From positions 1,798,001-1,862,000 of the forward strand of contig NZ_LNJP01000003.1 of the NCBI RefSeq assembly GCF_001547525.1: DNA of 64,000 nucleotides. Direction: 5' to 3'. The number at the start of each line of letters is the position of its first letter. Position 1 is the stretch's first letter. Made by a program: the position numbers and the translations under genes. This document shows, in pieces, positions 45,749-53,876 of the stretch. Under the pieces are notes generated by a model. It did no database searches, had not been told where the DNA came from, and saw only the letters and a list, made by a program, of their open reading frames with translations. This DNA comes from Burkholderia anthina. GTDB taxonomy: Bacteria; Pseudomonadota; Gammaproteobacteria; Burkholderiales; Burkholderiaceae.

Positions 45749-46668
45749 TTCACGAAACCCTTCGCTTTCAGATAGCTTTTCGCGACGCCGGCGGCCGGCT
45801 CGCCGTTGAGCTGGATGCGGGCGTTCAGCGATTGCAGCGTCTTCAGGTCGAGGCTCGCGAACACGGGCTTCAGCAAGTCGGCGATCTGCGGATGCGCTTT
45901 CAGCGCGGCTTCTCGGATCACCGGCGCCGGCGCGTAGACGGGCTGCACGTGCTTGTCGTCGTCGAGCACCGCGAGGCCGCTCGATGCGATGCCGCCGTCG
46001 GTGCCGTAGACCATCGCGGCGTTCACGCCGTCGGTCTGGTTCGCGGCGGCCTTGATCGTCGCGGCCGTGTCGCCGCCGGACAGCACGACGAGCTGCTCGG
46101 GCTTCAGCTTGAAGCCGTACGCCTTCTCGAACGACGGCAGCGCCGACGCGCTGTTCACGAACTCGGCCGAGGCCGCGAGCTTCACCTTGCCGCCGCCGGT
46201 CACCCACTTGCCGAAATCGGAGAAGGTCTTCAGGTGCTGCGACTGCGCGACGGGCGCGAGCAGCGCGACGCCCCACGTGTTGTTCGCGGGCGCCGGTGCG
46301 AGCCACACGAGATGGTTCGCCGCGTAGTCGAGCTTCCTGGCGGTGTCGTAGCCTTGGCTCGCGTTCTTCCATACCCGGTCGTCGGCCTTGTTGAAGAAGA
46401 ACGCGGCGTTGCCCGTGTATTCGGGGTAGATGTCGATCTCGCCGCTCGTGAGCGCCTTGCGCACGATCGGCGTCGTGCCGAGCGCGATCTTTTCGGTGAC
46501 GGGAATGCCGTGGGCCTTCAGCACCTGTGAAATGAGGTTGCCGAGCAGGTTGCCTTCGGTGTCGATCTTCGACGACACCACGACGGGCGTGTCGGCATGC
46601 GCGCCGGACGCGACGATCGCGGCGGCGAACGCGAGGCCCAGGATCCGGGCGGGCAGGGCGAGCTTCAT
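45745..46668 (-). CDS. osmF: Osmoprotectant-binding periplasmic protein, OsmF/YehZ-like
   Basis: 307 residues, signal peptide MKLALPARILGLAFAAAIVA with cleavage near AHA-DT. OpuAC-type domain: VVVSSKIDTEGNLLGNLISQ, IALGTTPIVRKALTSGEIDI, YPEYTGNAAFFF, and DGVNAAMVYGTDGGIASSGL. Gene order binding protein - long permease - ATPase - short permease equals E. coli yehZYXW, a low-affinity betaine system under stress control there. Ligand not certain. Divergent from the 2-hydroxyacid dehydrogenase gene. Confidence 0.9.
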   Translation of the reverse strand: MKLALPARILGLAFAAAIVASGAHADTPVVVSSKIDTEGNLLGNLISQVLKAHGIPVTEKIALGTTPIVRKALTSGEIDIYPEYTGNAAFFFNKADDRVWKNASQGYDTARKLDYAANHLVWLAPAPANNTWGVALLAPVAQSQHLKTFSDFGKWVTGGGKVKLAASAEFVNSASALPSFEKAYGFKLKPEQLVVLSGGDTAATIKAAANQTDGVNAAMVYGTDGGIASSGLAVLDDDKHVQPVYAPAPVIREAALKAHPQIADLLKPVFASLDLKTLQSLNARIQLNGEPAAGVAKSYLKAKGFVK

Positions 46669-46834
46669 CGGGGCCAATCTCCAGGACGGGGGCGTACGCC
46701 GAAAGTTACTTGACTGAGCCGGCTTTGGCAAACCGCGTGCGGCCGCGTGTCCACAGAAGGTGTGGGGATAACCCGCATCCATTGTGCGGGCTTGTTACAC
46801 TGAAATTCACTCCCGCCTGCGGACATTTGCTGAC

Positions 46835-47764
46835 ATGAAGCCCGAGCTGCTGGTCCTCATCGCGCTGCGCGGCGACGCGCATCGCGAGATCGCCGCGTCG
46901 TTCGACGTGCGTTACGCGCCGACTCCCGATGCGCGCGAACGCGCGATCGCCGAGCACGGCAGCACGATCCGCGCGGTGCTGACCAACGGCAGCACGGGGT
47001 TGAGCGCCGCGGAGATCGACCGGCTGCCGCGCGTGACGTTCGTCAGCGCGCTCGGCGCGGGCTACGAGCACATCGACGTCGTGCATGCGAAGGCGCGCGG
47101 CATCACGGTGGTGACGGGCGCCGGCACCAACGACGATTGCGTCGCCGATCACGCGTTCGCGCTGCTGCTGGCGGCGGTGCGCAACGTCGTGCAGCTCGAT
47201 GCGAAAACCCGCGCGGGCGTGTGGCGCGACGGGCTGTCGATGCCGCCGAACGTGTCGGGCAAGAAGCTCGGCATCGTCGGGCTAGGCAAGATCGGCGAGA
47301 AGTGCGCGCGTCGCGCGGCCGGCTTCGACATCGAGATCGGTTATCACAACCGCTCGGAGAAACCGGTGCCGTACCGCTATTTCGACCGGGTCGACGCACT
47401 CGCGCAGTGGGCCGATTTCCTGATCGTCGCGACGCCGGGCGGTGCAGGCACGCGGCATCTGATCGATCGCGCGGTGCTCGACGCGCTCGGCCCGGGCGGT
47501 TTCCTCGTGAACGTGTCGCGCGGCAGCGTTGTCGATACCGCTGCTTTGGCGGACGCGCTGCGCGAACGGCGCATCGCGGGCGCGGGGCTCGACGTGTACG
47601 AAGGCGAACCGGCGCCGCCGCGTGCGCTGACCGATCTCGACAGCGTCGTGCTCACGCCGCACATGGGCGGCTGGTCGCCCGAGGCGCTCGATCGTTCGGT
47701 GCGGCAGTTTCTCGACAACGCGGCGCGGCATTTCGCAGGGCAGCCGGTATTGACGCCGGTGTAG
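46835..47764 (+). CDS. D-2-hydroxyacid dehydrogenase (NAD(P)-dependent)
   Basis: 309 residues from ATG 46835. Catalytic domain strings FVSALGAGYEHIDVVHAKAR and GITVVTGAGTNDDCVADHAF; nucleotide fold KLGIVGLGKIGEKCARRAAG, followed by HNRSEKP, where Asn-Arg-Ser suggests NADP(H); catalytic Arg in LVNVSRGSVVDT, Glu in YEGEPAPP and His in LTPHMGGWSPEA. Probably a hydroxypyruvate or glyoxylate reductase (GhrB-like); the exact substrate cannot be read. Confidence 0.85.
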   Translation: MKPELLVLIALRGDAHREIAASFDVRYAPTPDARERAIAEHGSTIRAVLTNGSTGLSAAEIDRLPRVTFVSALGAGYEHIDVVHAKARGITVVTGAGTNDDCVADHAFALLLAAVRNVVQLDAKTRAGVWRDGLSMPPNVSGKKLGIVGLGKIGEKCARRAAGFDIEIGYHNRSEKPVPYRYFDRVDALAQWADFLIVATPGGAGTRHLIDRAVLDALGPGGFLVNVSRGSVVDTAALADALRERRIAGAGLDVYEGEPAPPRALTDLDSVVLTPHMGGWSPEALDRSVRQFLDNAARHFAGQPVLTPV

Positions 47765-47884
47765 GCGGCGATCGGTGTTGCCGGTGCGAAACGCGGTCGC
47801 GCCGGTCGCGAGACGGCGTGGTTCGGACCGCTTGCACGCCTTGCAGGCCCTCGTGAACCGAACCCGGCTCCGTCATCGATCGAA

Positions 47885-48988
47885 TCAGCTTGCGGGGCGG
47901 CCGCCCGCCAGATCCGCGGCCGCCACTTCATCGGTGGACGGTAGCGGCCCAATGGTCACCTCGCCCGAAATGAACCGTTTTCCTTTGAAATCCCTGCCGT
48001 GGTAACGCGTGCTGATCGCGTGAAATTCGGCATTGCCGGACGCCAGATGCTCGAGTTCGGTCACGTAGGCGCGCACATCCGCGTCGTCTCCGAGCGGGCC
48101 GGCGAGGACGCGGTCGCGCGCGGCGATCAGGTTGCGTTCGTTCTCGGCAACCAGCGTGGCCAGCTTGTTCAGCGCGTCCTGGAGCGTCAGGCCGTCGCGG
48201 TACATCAGCAGCCAGACGGAATTGACCGAATCGGCGATATGAATCTCTTTCCGGAATGAATACGGGTCGTTGACCAGCGTGATCGAATCGATGGCGGCCG
48301 TTCTCATTTCCGCCAGCGACCGGTCGGCGGCCAGGTGGTCGGTCATGTCCACGTCGATCGCGTATTCCGTCATGATGGCTGCCCATTCCCCGTAATTGTC
48401 GATGCGCCGCATCTCCAGATAGGCGTCGAACGTGAGCTCGTCCATCTTCAAGGCCAACGGATCCGTCTGCCTGACGATCAAGGTACGCAGCGATTCCTCC
48501 AGCCGTTGCCAGACGCGGGGCTTCGACGCCAACTGTGCCTTGACGGGCAGCAGCCCCTCGTACAGCAACTGCGCGATCGGGGCGCTGTCCGGCGGGCGCA
48601 CGCCGGCGATCGCGTCGAAGTAATGCTGCCGCAACGTCGCGCGCCTGTGCGCCTGGTCCAGCATGTCGGGGTTGGTGATGGTGTCGTCGATCAGCGTGGT
48701 GATGCTCATCATCCGTTCCAGATCGTAGATCCGGTCGTCTCGCGTGTGCGGGTAGCACAGGCCGCCGAATGACGGCATGCTTTGCGCCAGATAATGTTCG
48801 ACCGCCTTCTGGCTGCCGTAGTACGCGAGGATGTACGGGCTGTCGGTGAGCGCGATTCGGCGTTCCGCCTCGTCGTGGCGCGGATGCCACATGGGCTTCA
48901 ATTGCAGATGGAAGTCCGGGTGGAAGATTTTTTCCCCCGGCTTCGGCAGGCCAGGGAGATCGCGAACGAAGTTGGGAATCTCTTTCAT
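47885..48988 (-). CDS. Class I terpene synthase (cyclase)
   Basis: 367 residues, all alpha, no signal. Class I features: Asp-rich motif TTLIDDTITNPD (D101, D102), the upstream Arg pair R194/R195 exactly 46 residues before the NSE triad (pyrophosphate sensor), the triad itself in LVNDPYSFRKE (N240, S244, E248), and a C-terminal ISTRYHGRDF (RY pair). The third acid usual in DDxxD/E is missing (T105, N106). The methyltransferase gene is 44 bp upstream on the same strand, so the substrate is probably a C-methylated prenyl diphosphate, as for 2-methylisoborneol or sodorifen-type synthases. The product cannot be predicted. Confidence 0.87.
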   Translation of the reverse strand: MKEIPNFVRDLPGLPKPGEKIFHPDFHLQLKPMWHPRHDEAERRIALTDSPYILAYYGSQKAVEHYLAQSMPSFGGLCYPHTRDDRIYDLERMMSITTLIDDTITNPDMLDQAHRRATLRQHYFDAIAGVRPPDSAPIAQLLYEGLLPVKAQLASKPRVWQRLEESLRTLIVRQTDPLALKMDELTFDAYLEMRRIDNYGEWAAIMTEYAIDVDMTDHLAADRSLAEMRTAAIDSITLVNDPYSFRKEIHIADSVNSVWLLMYRDGLTLQDALNKLATLVAENERNLIAARDRVLAGPLGDDADVRAYVTELEHLASGNAEFHAISTRYHGRDFKGKRFISGEVTIGPLPSTDEVAAADLAGGRPAS

Positions 48989-49032
48989 GGCGGATTCTCG
49001 GGCTCAAGGTCGGGGGCCGGAAAGCGCGGCCT

Positions 49033-49995
49033 TCAGCGATCGCGCCTGAGCACGAAGCTGTAGATGGAAACCTGGCGCTTCACGATGGCGACGGCCAGGC
49101 TCTCGCACATCACGCGGAGTTCTTCCAGCGCGCCGACCGCACCGCGCGGAAAATGACGCTCGATGTTCTCCTGCACGCTCAGCAGCCAGCGCGTCGCGTC
49201 CATCCGGTCCGGCAGGATTCTCATGTCGTGGACGACAAAGCCGCTCTGCTCGAACACCTGGCGCAGGTACGCGGGCGTCTTGCGATACTTGCATGCCAGC
49301 CTGTCGACCAGATCGGGCGTATCGGACCGGTATTCCTGCAGGTCGACGTTATACAGGTTGTCCGAAACGATGACCGTTCCGTTCGCGGACAGCCGTTGCC
49401 GCAATTTGGCCATCACGATTTCGAAAAGGTCGTAGGGGAAGTGGGAAATCACCCCGCGCATGATCGCAAGGTCGTAGGGCTGGCCGAAATCCGGCAGCAA
49501 ATCGATATCGAGCGCATTGCACCGGAACAGGTTGATGCGGTCCGACAAGGCTCGCGCGGCATTGACTTCGGCGCAGTATTCGAGCTGGCGTTCGCTGATG
49601 TTGATGCCGTCCAGGCGATGACAGTCGGGAAACCGCTCGGACAGATCCCGCAGCACCGTTCCCCAGCCGCACCCGATATCGAGTATCCGGTCGACGGGCT
49701 GGCGGCCGGGCCTGTCCAGGCCGGCGAGCTCGAGTTGCCGCTCGAAATACCGGAGGCCGGATTCGTCGAGGCCGATCGGCTCCGGCGATCGGGCCGGGTC
49801 ATAGATACCGAACTGGAACCAGAGGCGATCGCCGATCACGCTGCTCCAGCTTTCCGGGTCGTCCTGGTAAGCCAGTGCGACCCGCGACTCGTAATCGTTT
49901 CGTTCCCGGCCCCGTATCGAAGCGAACGGCTTGACGGTCCGGCCATTCAATGGCGATCCCGATCCGACGGCGGTGTCCGTGCCGATATTGCTCAT
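49033..49995 (-). CDS. SAM-dependent methyltransferase paired with the terpene synthase (probable prenyl diphosphate C-methyltransferase)
   Basis: 320 residues from ATG 49995, which has GGAG 7 nt upstream; two earlier ATGs are too close to it or lack a site. Class I methyltransferase: motif [21 protein letters not shown] (residues 101-120), [31 protein letters not shown], and [20 protein letters not shown]. The N-terminal [20 protein letters not shown] and the fold resemble small-molecule and prenyl diphosphate methyltransferases. Its coupling to a terpene synthase recalls GPP methyltransferase-MIB synthase and the FPP methyltransferase of sodorifen producers. Which diphosphate it uses is unknown. 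Cytosolic. Confidence 0.82.
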   Translation of the reverse strand: MSNIGTDTAVGSGSPLNGRTVKPFASIRGRERNDYESRVALAYQDDPESWSSVIGDRLWFQFGIYDPARSPEPIGLDESGLRYFERQLELAGLDRPGRQPVDRILDIGCGWGTVLRDLSERFPDCHRLDGINISERQLEYCAEVNAARALSDRINLFRCNALDIDLLPDFGQPYDLAIMRGVISHFPYDLFEIVMAKLRQRLSANGTVIVSDNLYNVDLQEYRSDTPDLVDRLACKYRKTPAYLRQVFEQSGFVVHDMRILPDRMDATRWLLSVQENIERHFPRGAVGALEELRVMCESLAVAIVKRQVSIYSFVLRRDR

Positions 49996-50272
49996 AGCCA
50001 TTCTCCGAGGTGGGGGTACGACGTCATGCACGGGATAGCCGGACTTCCGTGTCCGGCGAGCGCGGTTGCTACTGAATTACGGTTGCATGATCGAAGCGGA
50101 CGACATTCCCTTTCCTCGACCAGGACACAAAATCAGCGGCACCCGATTCAAAAAAGACGAGCGATTACCGTGGGCCGCGACTCGGCGGCCGCCGGTCGGG
50201 CTGGAAACGGCATACAGGCAAAGGGAATCCCCGAGGGCAACCGGTTACGAATTTCCGGATTATTGAATTCCC

Positions 50273-50300
50273 AATCTAGTCGATCGGGTTTCGATGTCAA
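50273..50300 (-). promoter_or_regulatory. Sigma70-like promoter for the terpene operon
   Basis: Minus strand: TTGACA (plus 50295-50300), 16-bp spacer, TAGATT (plus 50273-50278). The -35 is a perfect consensus and the -10 matches four of six. Orientation and position fit the methyltransferase gene. Confidence 0.6.
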
Positions 50301-50356
50301 GCGACAGAATGCTGTTTCATTTTCCGATTTAAAGAATCGCTTGATTCACGAAATGC

Positions 50357-50370
50357 GGAATGATCATTCC
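50357..50370. promoter_or_regulatory. Perfect 14-bp palindrome GGAATGATCATTCC upstream of the terpene promoter
   Basis: Lies 57 bp upstream of the -35 element on the minus strand, an activator-like position. No matching regulator gene is adjacent. Confidence 0.4.
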
Positions 50371-50421
50371 GACGGGGCGGCCTTTTTAAAGAAACAGAAA
50401 ATCGAGCCGGACGATGGGAAA

Positions 50422-50457
50422 CGATCCGGGATGCGGAGGTACCGGCATCCCGGATCG
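50422..50457 (-). terminator. Terminator of the peptidase gene
   Basis: Perfect 13-bp stem CGATCCGGGATGC (50422-50434) / GCATCCCGGATCG (50445-50457) with a 10-nt loop, about 30 bp past the stop of the minus-strand peptidase; on the minus strand a short TTT and then a T-rich stretch follow. Confidence 0.65.
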
Positions 50458-50487
50458 TGTCGAAGGGGTACCGCGTGCTGCCGCGGC

Positions 50488-52446
50488 TCAGGAAGCCGCG
50501 AGCGGCACCGTCACCGACGTGCCGGCCGGATCGAGCGTCAGCCCCGTGCCCGGCGTCGGCCGAAGCGTCGCCTCATAGTCGCTGGAGAGGACCACGAGCC
50601 CCAGCCGGTGGCCGGCTTCCAGCTTGTAGTCGCGCGGCATGAACGTCAGCTTCAGGTCGTACGGCATGCCGGGCAGCACGGGCTGCGACACCCACTCGGA
50701 CAGCCGGTTGCGCGGGTCGGTCCATGCGCGCGTGACGATCGTCGCCGTGCCGTCCGGCGCGCGGTCGACCAGCAGCGCCGTCACGTTCGCCACGCCCGTG
50801 AAGGTCAGCCTGACGCGCGCGGTCGCCGTGCCGGACAGGCGTGCCGCGGCCGTCAGCGGGGCCGTCTCGAAGCGGCTGCGGTTTTCGCCGGTCGCCGTGT
50901 TCGCCAGCGTCAGCGCGGGAATGCGCGCATCGTCGGTGAAGCGCGCGAGCGGGCCGCCGGTCGGCTGCCGCAGCAGCGTGCCGGTGGTCGCGCCGTCGCC
51001 GCCGGCGAAGTACGTGACCGGCGTGGCGCGACGCGCGGCCCAGTCGGCCTCCTTCAGCAGCGAGCCGTCGGCCTGAGCGATCACCGCGCGCGGATCCTGC
51101 TCGACGCCGTTGTCGTAGCCGATCAGGTAGCGCGTGAACCAGCGGTTCACCTCGGCGGTCCACGCATCGGCCATCCCCGGCACGCGGGTCGGATCGGTGT
51201 GCTTCAGTCGATGCAGCCACAGCTGGGTCGGCACGCTCTGGCGCCGCATCGCCAGATACCACGACGTCGACTGGTCGACGCGCACGTTGTCGTCGGTCAG
51301 CCCCTGCGCGACGAGCGCCGGCGCGACCGCGAACGCGGTCGGAATGTCGCGCGCGGCCCAGAACGGCGAATAGTCGCCGGTCTTGCGGTCTTCCTGCTGC
51401 AGCGCTTCGTCGATCAGGTGCGTGCAGCGCTCCGGATGCGCGTTCGTCAGCAGCGCCTTGATGTACACGTCGACATCCTCGCCCTGATAGCCTTCCGGCG
51501 CGCGCACGAGGCCGCCCGAGCGGTAGTAGCCGTACATGTTCGACAGTCCGGCGACCGGCACGATCGCGTCGAGCCCGCGCGTGCGCAGGCTCGCGACCAT
51601 CTTCGGCAGCGTGCCGTCGTACGACACGCCGTACATGCCGACGTGGCCGGTCGACCAGTTCGCGACGACCGTCTTGCCGTTCGCGTCCTTCGCGGTCGCG
51701 TCGCGGCCGAGCCAGCGGATCACCGACGCCATCGCGACCGATTCGTCGCGCGTGAGGATCGTCGGGCAGCCGTCCGAGCCGGCGGTGCCGAGCGAATCCG
51801 CATAGACGATCGTGAAGCCGCGCGGCACGAAGTAGCTCTCGATCCACGAGCGGCCGGCGGCCGCCGCCTCGACTTGCTGCAGCATCCGGGTTTGCGGTGC
51901 GGCGGCCAGGATGCGCGTGGACGCCGATGCCGCGGCGCCGGCGGTCGCGGCCGGATGCGGCGTGCCGTCGAGTTCGACGTCGACGTCGTGGTTGGGGCTG
52001 TCGGCGAGCCCCGCGTAATACGGGCTTGCGAGCACGATGACCGGCGTGCGCGCGCCGTTCGCGGTCTCGGCCGGCCGCACGATCCGCACGTGGATGCGGT
52101 CGCGCGTGCCGTCGCCGTCGGAATCGACCGGCGTGTCGACCCACGCGTTCTCTTCGATCGTGCCGCCGGACAGCGACGGCTGCACCTGGCCGTTGCTGAT
52201 CACCGGCTTGTAGCGTCCGCCGCTCGCCGGATTCGCGTACGGCACGCCGGACGGCGAAAAGCGCGACGCGAGCGATTGCGTATTGGACTGATCGGCCGCG
52301 GCGGCGGCCCCCTCCTGTTGGCCCTGTGCGAGCGCTGACACGCCCGCCACGCTGCCGCCGTCGTCGCCGCCGCACGCGGCGAGCGTCGCGGCCGCCACGA
52401 GCGCGGGCAGCCATGCGCGCCGTACTTCGGTTCGATGAATGTTCAT
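50488..52446 (-). CDS. Lipoprotein Xaa-Pro dipeptidyl-peptidase / CocE-NonD family hydrolase
   Basis: 652 residues. Signal peptide with lipobox LAAC (C25), so a lipoprotein. S15 peptidase domain: IVLASPYYAGLADSP, VPRGFTIVYADSLGTAGSDG, nucleophile elbow in GMYGVSYDGTLPKMVA, and later LTDDNVRVDQSTSWY around the acid and LHRLKHTDPTRVP around the His. A DSDGDGTRD loop before the domain resembles a calcium site common in this family. The last 170 residues form the jelly-roll domain (ESEW-like LSEWVSQPVLPGMPYDLKLT). Probably hydrolyses proline-containing peptides or esters at the envelope. GAGG lies 8 nt before the ATG. Confidence 0.87.
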   Translation of the reverse strand: MNIHRTEVRRAWLPALVAAATLAACGGDDGGSVAGVSALAQGQQEGAAAAADQSNTQSLASRFSPSGVPYANPASGGRYKPVISNGQVQPSLSGGTIEENAWVDTPVDSDGDGTRDRIHVRIVRPAETANGARTPVIVLASPYYAGLADSPNHDVDVELDGTPHPAATAGAAASASTRILAAAPQTRMLQQVEAAAAGRSWIESYFVPRGFTIVYADSLGTAGSDGCPTILTRDESVAMASVIRWLGRDATAKDANGKTVVANWSTGHVGMYGVSYDGTLPKMVASLRTRGLDAIVPVAGLSNMYGYYRSGGLVRAPEGYQGEDVDVYIKALLTNAHPERCTHLIDEALQQEDRKTGDYSPFWAARDIPTAFAVAPALVAQGLTDDNVRVDQSTSWYLAMRRQSVPTQLWLHRLKHTDPTRVPGMADAWTAEVNRWFTRYLIGYDNGVEQDPRAVIAQADGSLLKEADWAARRATPVTYFAGGDGATTGTLLRQPTGGPLARFTDDARIPALTLANTATGENRSRFETAPLTAAARLSGTATARVRLTFTGVANVTALLVDRAPDGTATIVTRAWTDPRNRLSEWVSQPVLPGMPYDLKLTFMPRDYKLEAGHRLGLVVLSSDYEATLRPTPGTGLTLDPAGTSVTVPLAAS

Positions 52447-52999
52447 TGCAGCGACCTCGTCTCTTGTGATTGTGTGGAACCGGTCGGCTCGCGATATGCC
52501 CCCTGCGGCCTGGCCGGGTACTGCATCGGATGAAGCGGAACTGCACCATCAAAAACGGCGGGCGAGACGGAAGGGGATCTCGCCCGATGCCGGCGTGCGT
52601 CAGGCGGCGCGCATCCGGCTGGCGTCGAGGCGAGCGCATCGCCCCGAGCGGAATGCGTCAGTGCGGCGGTTCGATGCGAAAGCAGGAGTGCGAATCAAAC
52701 AGGGGCATGCCCGAGCTCCCTTCAGGTTTCGGATGAAACGGAACGGCACGATGCGAAGAGGCGGAAATGTTGCGAACGGCGGTGCTGCAACGGCAGGAAA
52801 GCGCGACGCGAGCCGGCACGCTGTTGGCCGGGATTGCTTTCCGGAAGCTTGCGCAAAAGTTATCTCAGTGAAATGCGCGTGTCAAACTTTTTTAGCTTAA
52901 GTCAAACAAAGTTTCGGTATGCGTGCGGCCGGCGACCTCAACTTCCATGGAATCCGTCCGTAAACAGCAAAAAACAGGCTGAAAACGAGAGAGAGGGCA
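52447..52999. other. Divergent intergenic region; no gene supported
   Basis: About 550 bp between the peptidase and the hypothetical gene. The stretch 52850-52915 is AT-rich and holds a direct repeat GTCAAAC at 52881 and 52901 (20 bp apart) and an inverted pair AAACTTT (52884-52890) / AAAGTTT (52908-52914). On the minus strand TTGACA (plus 52880-52885) could be a -35 with a poor -10 (TAACTT) 17 bp on. A 153-codon plus-strand ORF here (52439-52900) has no coding character. Confidence 0.5.
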
Positions 53000-53812
53000 A
53001 TGACGATTCCAGTCACGGCGGCGGGCGACCTGTCGCTCGCGCAAATGGCGCAGGCGGTGCTCGACGGGCGCCAGACATCGGACACGACCGCGTCCGGCGC
53101 GTCGCCAGACGAGCCGATCGACGTTCGGGCAGTCGATCCGCAGGCGATGCAGGCGGCGCTGGCGAAACAGTTGTCGATGGTGAGCGACCTGACGATGAAG
53201 CTGCGCGGCGTCACCGACGCGCTCGCGACGAGCCTGCAGGACATCGTCGCGAAGCGCCCCGATCTGGCCGACGCGCCATTCGACTTCGTGACCGACGACG
53301 GCCGGATCAAGATCGTATCGAAGACGCTGACCGACGGCGATCGCGCGTGGGTCGAATCGACGCTGAACGCGAACGCCGGCCTCGTGCTCGCGACCCGCGA
53401 TTTTCACGAGCAGGCGGTCGATATCGCCGCGCAACGCGCGGCCGTGCGCGGCGACACGTTCGCGGACAGCGAGCGCGCGGTGGCCAGTCAGGGCGCCGAT
53501 GCGCGCTTTCATTTCATGAGCCTGCTCAACCGGTCGGTCGCGGACAATCCGCCGCCCGTGCCGCCGGGCGGACACTTCACCACGCAGGACGGCACGACGC
53601 TGCAGATCGAGCCGTCGGCCGGCACCGCGCGCGGCACGCTCGCGCTGCTGAATACCGCGCGCCAGTTGTCGTCGGGCGCGGCGATCTTCGTCGACTCATC
53701 CGGCAAGAAGTCCTACGGGATGCGCGCGGAACTCGTCAACGTCGGCTTCGACGTGCTCGCCGCCTACGCGCCGGGCGGAGGCAACAGCGTCGGTTTCCAC
53801 GAGATCGCGTAA
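53000..53812 (+). CDS. Hypothetical protein, 270 residues
   Basis: No family recognised. GAGAGAGGG lies just before ATG 53000. The sequence begins MTIPVTAAGDLSLAQMAQAV and has no signal peptide or membrane segment. A helical first half (AALAKQLSMVSDLTMKLRGV, EQAVDIAAQRAAVRG) is followed by a Pro/Gly-rich turn (NPPPVPPGG) and a strand-rich second half ending FDVLAAYAPGGGNSVGFHEI. The N-terminal Ser/Thr/Asp-rich 45 residues could be a disordered export signal, but no secretion genes are nearby. Apparently monocistronic; convergent with the chemoreceptor gene. Confidence 0.65.
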   Translation: MTIPVTAAGDLSLAQMAQAVLDGRQTSDTTASGASPDEPIDVRAVDPQAMQAALAKQLSMVSDLTMKLRGVTDALATSLQDIVAKRPDLADAPFDFVTDDGRIKIVSKTLTDGDRAWVESTLNANAGLVLATRDFHEQAVDIAAQRAAVRGDTFADSERAVASQGADARFHFMSLLNRSVADNPPPVPPGGHFTTQDGTTLQIEPSAGTARGTLALLNTARQLSSGAAIFVDSSGKKSYGMRAELVNVGFDVLAAYAPGGGNSVGFHEIA

Positions 53813-53876
53813 CGCCGCGCCAATCGAGCCGCTCGCGGCTACTCGTCGCGCAGCGCGTCGGCCCGCCCGCGCCGGT

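Larger units (their letters stand above)
49996..50487. other. Leader and control region of the methyltransferase-terpene synthase operon
   Basis: About 490 bp. The part from 50090 to 50400 is less GC-rich than the surroundings. It contains a minus-strand promoter (50273-50300), a 14-bp palindrome (50357-50370), a GAATC-GCTT-GATTC hairpin (50334-50347), and the peptidase terminator at 50422-50457. From the predicted start near 50266 the leader would be about 270 nt. The plus-strand ORF at 50066-50266 has no ribosome site and is not considered a gene. Confidence 0.6.

Noticed and set aside
50066-50266. 66-residue plus-strand ORF in front of the terpene operon
   Set aside because: No ribosome site; overlaps the predicted leader of the opposite strand.
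52439-52900. 153-residue ORF upstream of the hypothetical gene
   Set aside because: Starts inside the peptidase start region, has no ribosome site and a composition like shifted noncoding GC-rich sequence.
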